This document shows positions 58,186 to 64,000 of a DNA stretch of 64,000 nucleotides, in pieces (the first letter of the stretch is position 1; each line of letters opens with the position of its first letter). The DNA lies in the NCBI GenBank assembly GCA_027625915.1, contig JANTQA010000012.1, positions 3,742,501 to 3,806,500 on the forward strand. Direction: 5' to 3'. Both the position numbers and the translations under genes were made by a program. Below the pieces are notes generated by a model. That model worked only from the letters and a program-made list of their open reading frames with translations, did no database searches and had not been told where the DNA came from. This stretch comes from Anaeramoeba flamelloides. Its lineage: Eukaryota; Metamonada; Anaeramoebidae.

Positions 58186-61000
58186 TTTTATTAACAAAAT
58201 TAAAAGATTTTTGTTTTTAAATATACTATTTATCTTGCCTTAAAATTATAATTTCATTATATAGATTAATTTTTGATCATTATATTTGTATAATTTCTAC
58301 TATTTTAGGATAATTTTCCTAATTATCAAGATTTGATATAGTATCATAATATCTATTCATTCTCAAATATTATTGATTAAAACAAGTTCTAATTTTAATA
58401 TATAAATTTAGAACTCAATTTAAGGCTTAAAAATTATCCAAAATTATAATACAAGATTCGAATTATAACACAATAATTTGTGTAAAAAATAATCTTCAAG
58501 TAAAATTTAATAACAAATTCAAAAAAAAAGAATCACATCTTAAAATTTAAAAATAAGGTGAAAGCTGGTTACAAAATTACCATAATGACTTTTTAGGCTC
58601 TTTTCAGAAAGGAATTTTTGTTTTTAAAAAGTTTGATCGATTTTTCTCATTTTCAAAAATTTCAAAATTCAACATATTTCTGAATTATTTAAAAAAAAAA
58701 ATTATTTTCTTTGAAAGAAGATTGTAATCTTAATATCTATGAAGGAAGTGTACTAAAATAAACTTTTAAAAATAAAACCACCAAGTTTCCAAAATAACAA
58801 AGTATAGAAAATCTACTTAATTTCAAAAAAAATTACAATAATAATTTTAAAATTGAAAAAAATATAATTTTTTGATACAAAGAATATATGTATTTAATAA
58901 AGAAGCACCATTTTTTTCTGATTAATATTTTTCGAAATCTAGCTTATAAAGAAATTCAATTTACCACTGGGATAAATTTTTTTAGAATAAAAACACTATC
59001 AACTTTTGAATATCGAAAATATTTTTGTATTTACTGTGTACTTTTTTATTTTTTTTTTAAAAAATTGGAGTAGAGATAATTTTGAAATCAAAGAATAAGT
59101 CAATATATTAAATTAGAATATTTTTCCAGAGATTTTATCTTATTAGTTTAAACATTTTTTTAATTTTACCATTTATAAATAAAAAAAAAACACTAGAAGA
59201 CCAAATTAATCCCTTTTGTGAAAATAAAATTCCCATAATTTAGAATTTGTTTTAGTAAATGAGTTAAAATAAGATAATTTATATAAAAATATACATAATT
59301 TAAACTTTGAATTCAATCATTTTGGCAAAAAATGTATTCAAGAAAAAGTTAAATGATAACTTTATTTATTCTTATTTTTTCATTTAGTTTTTTTTAATTT
59401 TTTTAATGGAAGGTATTTGATCAGTTTTCCATTTTTAGTGTTTTTTGTTTCATAGGGACATATTGAAATGATTTTTTACTTTATATTGAATAAAAAAATA
59501 CAAGAAAAAATACCAAATTAAAAATTCACCAAAAATAAAATTTTAATGCAAGGAAAATTCAACTCGTAATCTCAAGAAATAGATTTTGAATTTGATTATT
59601 TATAATGAATAATTAATAACCCAATTTTAATAATTTCAATAAGTTATAAACTGGCAAAGATTAAATATATCAATAAATTTTCCAATTATTTCTCAATTTT
59701 TTTAAGATTTTCAAACAAAAAAAAAAAAAAAACAATTCAAATTAATAAATCTAATAAAAAAAAAAAAAAGATATTATCAAAGAACCTACTTTAATAATAA
59801 CTCATAGTTTTTGGACTCTTTTTATAATTGTAAAAAGAATATTATTTAATCCTTTAAATTTCAAGAAATTTAATAAATATTTCTGAATAATATAAATGAT
59901 CAATTTTTTTAGATCTTTAAGGATACAAGATTTGATTTATTATTATTATATTTTTAAAATAAGATAAAAGGCCCAAGGTTATTTATTCATGAATACTCCG
60001 AGAAAATTACCAAAAGTGGTATTTCATCAAAATAAAAATTTTTTGCAGATTTTTCTTTTTCTAATTTGATCCAACAATCCAAAACAAAAAAGATTTAGAT
60101 CTTTTTACTCAAAATTGAATTTGATAAAATGAACTTTTTTAAAAATGAGAACTCTTTTCTCAAAAATTCATAAATGAGGTTATGTCTGGGGTTTAAATGT
60201 ATCCATGTGTAAACAGTTACTCTATTACCTTTGGGATTAAAAATAAATAAGAGTTACCATTCCCTTAACAAAAAAATTGATACAATGTCTTTTGAAAAAA
60301 GTCATGATTTTGAATTCCACTTCTGAAAATGGTTCAATCAACTATTTACCTGTTAGTAAGGGAAAACAATTGTCAATTGTTTTTAATTTGTTACCAATAT
60401 AAAACGACAAAGCAAATCTTTGTTCTTTACTAAATTTTAGAACTAATAATCTATTTTGGAATTGTGACAATTAAAAAATTGTTTAACAACCAACAAACGA
60501 AATAGATACCATAATCACAAAAATTAAATTTTCTAAATATTAAAAAAACATCGATTCTACCTTTAAGAAAATAACCTAATTCATAACTTTCTAAAAAAAA
60601 AAACAAAATTAACAAATGCCTTGCAACCTCACCATTTTCTTTTGAAAACGAAGTGTAATAATAATTTGAATATCTAAAAAGCCTTCAGAACAAACCTTTC
60701 TTAAATTTTGCTCGAAAAAGGGGTTACTTTGGAATATTTTACAAAAACTCTTTTCTTGAATCTTTTTATTTTTTTGTTTTTTGATTTTTAAAACAAGGCT
60801 AGTTTCTTTTTTTTCAAACAAAAACAATTAATCCTTTCTTCTTGTGTCAGTTCCAAAAATCAATCTTATTTCAAAAAAAAAAAACCCAACAAGTCTCGCT
60901 CGTATTTCCAAATTAAAGAAAAAAAATCTCAGGATTACTAATCGCAAAAAAAAAAACATAACAAATTAAGAATTGAAAAACAAAAAAAACAAGAAAAGGA

Positions 61001-64000
61001 ATGAATAAAAAACAAAACCTAAAAACCAACACCGAACAATTAATTCGGAATCAAGGTTTTCACAGAAAAAAAAAAACAAATCCTTTTCCAAAGAATCAAT
61101 CATCAAATAAAAATCAAAACAAAATTTCAAAAAGAAAATCTCAAAAAGAAAAACAAAAAACAACAACAACAACAACAAAACAGAAAAAGAGTAGTAATTT
61201 GAAAAAGGGAAACAGAGAAAGAAATAAACAAAAAAACAAACAAAACTCGAAAGTAAAAAAACAAAAGAAAAAGAAAAAGAAAAATTGTAACAAAAAGCAA
61301 CAAGAAAGAAATGATCAAACAAACATTAATTCTCAAAAAAAAAAAGATTCTATTCAAAAGGACGTTAAACAACAACTAAATTTATTTTGGATGAAATACA
61401 ACGCAAACCCTGATTGTTGGCCCTTTGTTGAACCTGTTGATCTCGAACAATTCCCAGTTTACAAAACTGTAATTCAAAAGCCAATGGATCTTTCCTTAAT
61501 TAAACTGAAATTGGACACAAATCAGTATTATAATGATTATTCCCAATTTAGCAACGACTTTCGTTTAATGTTTCAAAATTGCAAGGTATTTAATGAACCT
61601 TTCAGTTTGTACTATCAAATTGCAGAAAAACTCTCAAAGCAGTTTGAAAATGATTGGAAGAATTTTGAAAAAGATCTTGCGAGATATATCTTTCGATTAC
61701 ATGGAACGAGCTTTAATAAAAATTTATTTTCAAAAGAAAAAACCACAAATAATAAATTCATCGGCAGACAAGGCAACCAAAAAATGCAAAACCAAGCCAA
61801 ATCGTATCCCTTCTCGTCTTCGTCCTTTTCATCATCGTCGTCGTCATTGTCATTAACTAATTCTCTTTTGTCATCCTTTTCATCTTCATCCTTTTCGTCA
61901 TCTGAAGAAAATAATTCATTTGATTCCATTTCTTCTTATTCCACAAATGTCAGCTCTTCTGAGTTAATAAGTTCTGATTCTCAATCATCAAAAAAGAAAA
62001 CAAGAACAAAAAAGAAAACGAAGACACAAAAATTAAACAATTCTCAATCAAAAAAAAATATCAAGAAGAAGAATATTAATAAGGATAAGAATAAGAATAA
62101 AAATAACAAGAATAATAATAAAAAGAACAATAATAATAATACCAATAATAATACCAATAATAATATTATTAATAATAAGAATAAGAATAAGAATAAGAAT
62201 AATAAGAATAATAAGAATAATAAAAAAAACTTTCAAAATAGAAATAATGATGATGAGAAAAATAGTTTTTTATTATTGCAAAACAATTCTAGAAAACGAT
62301 CAATTTTAAAAAATAAGGATAATAATAATCTTGATTCAAATAAAAAAAAAAGAAAAATAATAAACAAACAAATAAATCAAAATATAAAAAAATATGAAAA
62401 AGAAAAAAAATTATTCAATTTTAATCATATAAATAATATATCCGCAATTAATTATAATAATAATCACGTTAACAACAATTACACAAATACTAATAATAAA
62501 AAAACAAATATAAATAATAACAATGGCAATAATCAAGCAAACAAGCCCATATATAATAACAATAGTAATAACAATTATAATAATCTTAACAATCAAAATT
62601 ATCATAATTATTTAAATAATAATTTAAATCATACTTTCAATTATAATTATAATGCCATTAATAATAATTTACCAATTACAAAAATTATACAACCAAATAA
62701 TCAAAATATTCATAATATAAATTATAATTTACCAATTTTAAATTATCAAAAAACAAATAATTTTAATAACCAACAAATTTTTTTACCAAAAATTGTTGAA
62801 ATTAGAAAAAAAAAATCTCCAATAAACTCAAAAATTCCCACTTTTCAAAAAATAAAAACATTATATAAAAGTAATCCACAAAACATTCAAATAATCAAGA
62901 AAAATAATAATTTTTCTACAATTAGAAACAATCAAACAGACATGGCAAATAATAAACTCAACAAAATTAAATTATCAGATCATGGCCAGAACAAGAACAA
63001 GAACAAGAACCAGAACCAGAACAAGAACAAGAACAAAAACAAGAACCAGGATCAGGACTATAATCATAATCACAAGAACAAACAAAAACAACCGATCACA
63101 TTTAATATTATAACAAACACACAATTAACAAAACAATCAAATAAAAATTCAAATAAAAATAATCCAAATAATAAAAATATCACCAATAACAACGGAATAA
63201 ATAGCAAGAACAATACGATGACGAAGAAGACTTTTCAAAAAGAAATAAAACTTAAAAAAGGCAATCCAATTAACCATGAATATAAATACTTTTTTCAAAA
63301 AAACCCAAAAAAAACAAAAAATTCCTTAAAACATTTTTATAAATTAAATCCTGTAACTAAAAAATATTTAAACGATATTAAAGAAGGATTAAAGCTTTCC
63401 CAAAAACTATCTATAAGCTTGTTATGTCTTTTACACCAAGCAACACATAACAAATTTAAACTATTTTCATTTAACTCATCTTTTCCTTCAACCAATAACC
63501 CTATTTCTTCCAAAATTGAGCATATTTCTAAAATTCGAAAAAAAGATCAAATAATATTAAAAAAAGAGAAACAGGAAAAAAAAAATCAGAATAATAATAA
63601 TATATATAACAATACTAATAATAAGCATCAAAATAATAAAAAAAATAATAGCAATCATAATCATAATAATAAAAAAAAAAATGAAAATAATACTAAAAAA
63701 AAAATTTCAGCATTATTAAAAGATCTTTCTAAATTAAATAATGATGAAAAAGAAATGGTTTATCAAATAATTTGTGAAAAATTTGATCAATATGTTTGTG
63801 TGGAAACAAATGATAATTTAGAGCAAAATGTTGAAATAAATTTTTCCATAATGGAAACAAAACATTTAAATTTAATTATTGATTTTGTCAAAAATTTAAA
63901 ATTTTATCAAAAGCAACATTATGATTTATTAGAAATTGAAAAGAAAAAAAGAGAAAGGGAGAAAGAAAAGGTAAAAGAAATTGAAAAGAAAAAAGAAATT
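61001..64000 (+). CDS. BET-family bromodomain protein, 3' end beyond the window
   Basis: The frame is open from ATG 61001 to the last base (1000 codons) with no stop and no intron; a TGA lies upstream in frame at 60974. Residues 1-120 are Lys/Gln/Asn-rich and basic. Residues about 122-230 are a bromodomain: a WPF shelf (139-141), PVYKTVIQKPMDLSLIKLKL, and NCKVFNEP with the acetyl-lysine-binding Asn198. A Ser-rich tract (about 268-310) and some 500 Asn/Lys-rich residues follow. Residues about 900-970 match the extraterminal (ET/NET) domain (LSKLNNDEKEMVYQIICEKF, then EINFSIMETKHLNLIIDFV). A charged coiled coil runs off the window. BET proteins read acetylated histones and recruit transcription regulators in the nucleus. 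A single bromodomain plus ET is the layout of plant GTE and many protist members. The partial 3' end is due to the window edge. Confidence 0.92.
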   Translation, partial: MNKKQNLKTNTEQLIRNQGFHRKKKTNPFPKNQSSNKNQNKISKRKSQKEKQKTTTTTTKQKKSSNLKKGNRERNKQKNKQNSKVKKQKKKKKKNCNKKQQERNDQTNINSQKKKDSIQKDVKQQLNLFWMKYNANPDCWPFVEPVDLEQFPVYKTVIQKPMDLSLIKLKLDTNQYYNDYSQFSNDFRLMFQNCKVFNEPFSLYYQIAEKLSKQFENDWKNFEKDLARYIFRLHGTSFNKNLFSKEKTTNNKFIGRQGNQKMQNQAKSYPFSSSSFSSSSSSLSLTNSLLSSFSSSSFSSSEENNSFDSISSYSTNVSSSELISSDSQSSKKKTRTKKKTKTQKLNNSQSKKNIKKKNINKDKNKNKNNKNNNKKNNNNNTNNNTNNNIINNKNKNKNKNNKNNKNNKKNFQNRNNDDEKNSFLLLQNNSRKRSILKNKDNNNLDSNKKKRKIINKQINQNIKKYEKEKKLFNFNHINNISAINYNNNHVNNNYTNTNNKKTNINNNNGNNQANKPIYNNNSNNNYNNLNNQNYHNYLNNNLNHTFNYNYNAINNNLPITKIIQPNNQNIHNINYNLPILNYQKTNNFNNQQIFLPKIVEIRKKKSPINSKIPTFQKIKTLYKSNPQNIQIIKKNNNFSTIRNNQTDMANNKLNKIKLSDHGQNKNKNKNQNQNKNKNKNKNQDQDYNHNHKNKQKQPITFNIITNTQLTKQSNKNSNKNNPNNKNITNNNGINSKNNTMTKKTFQKEIKLKKGNPINHEYKYFFQKNPKKTKNSLKHFYKLNPVTKKYLNDIKEGLKLSQKLSISLLCLLHQATHNKFKLFSFNSSFPSTNNPISSKIEHISKIRKKDQIILKKEKQEKKNQNNNNIYNNTNNKHQNNKKNNSNHNHNNKKKNENNTKKKISALLKDLSKLNNDEKEMVYQIICEKFDQYVCVETNDNLEQNVEINFSIMETKHLNLIIDFVKNLKFYQKQHYDLLEIEKKKREREKEKVKEIEKKKEI

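Larger units (their letters stand above)
54728..61000. other. Gene-free stretch before the BET gene
   Basis: This 6.3-kb region holds an F3 copy (55060-55530), an old LINE remnant (55875-56330) and a terminal-inverted-repeat element in TA repeats (56524-58154). The 58160-60940 part is very A/T-rich with no recognisable gene. A minus-strand open frame of 72 codons at 60609-60827 has no recognised similarity and is not called. The BET promoter should lie in the last few hundred bases. Confidence 0.6.

Noticed and set aside
60609-60827. Minus-strand open frame of 72 codons upstream of the BET gene
   Set aside because: No family resemblance and no splice-linked second exon seen; it could be a divergent first exon but support is lacking.
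61615-61929. Acidic open frame of 104 codons on the minus strand
   Set aside because: Complement of the Ser-rich tract of the BET gene, which is open through the whole region in its own frame.

Overview
The window looks like nuclear DNA of a very AT-rich unicellular eukaryote. Intergenic DNA is dominated by A/T homopolymers. The protein genes are typical eukaryotic housekeeping genes (an ARF GTPase, a RalGAP alpha subunit, a PP6-type phosphatase, the tether subunit VPS51 and a BET bromodomain protein). Most have spliceosomal introns, and the proteins carry long Asn/Lys/Glu/Asp-rich inserts. The style (N/K/E-rich inserts, abundant short introns, a bacterial-type gene) fits an amoeboid protist such as Anaeramoeba, but that assignment is a guess from style alone; a dictyostelid, Entamoeba-like or heterolobosean source is not excluded.

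Layout. 1-1354: repeats. 1355-2128 (-): ARF1-like GTPase, three exons. 2129-8459: gene-free, with repeats. 8460-26218 (-): one gene of about 17.8 kb for the RalGAP alpha subunit, with at least ten exons; its introns hold most of the local repeats. 26219-31823: gene-free, with a fold-back element nested in another repeat. 31824-40884 (-): PP6 catalytic subunit, eight exons including two of 30 and 28 nt. 40885-46998: gene-free, with a second fold-back element, a 5'-truncated LINE with target-site duplication, and a third nested fold-back element. 46999-50288 (+): VPS51, two exons. 50289-53084: LINE remnants and repeats. 53085-53954 (-): a secreted L,D-transpeptidase of bacterial type. 54650-54727 (-): a tRNA-like gene. 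54728-61000: gene-free, with an old LINE, a repeat and a terminal-inverted-repeat element set in TA repeats. 61001-64000 (+): BET protein, open at the window end.

The genes do not form a pathway, although ARF, RalGAP and VPS51 all belong to small-GTPase or vesicle traffic. The least expected content is (i) at least six loci built of short mosaic palindromes joined by an AGTGYCGT-type spacer, two of which share the same 300-bp flank; (ii) TTAA-flanked fold-back elements of about 555 bp; (iii) a near-perfect 163-bp-arm palindrome inside a PP6 intron; and (iv) the bacterial L,D-transpeptidase gene. Exon structures were worked out by eye from splice signals, reading phase and family alignment from memory; no search was run.
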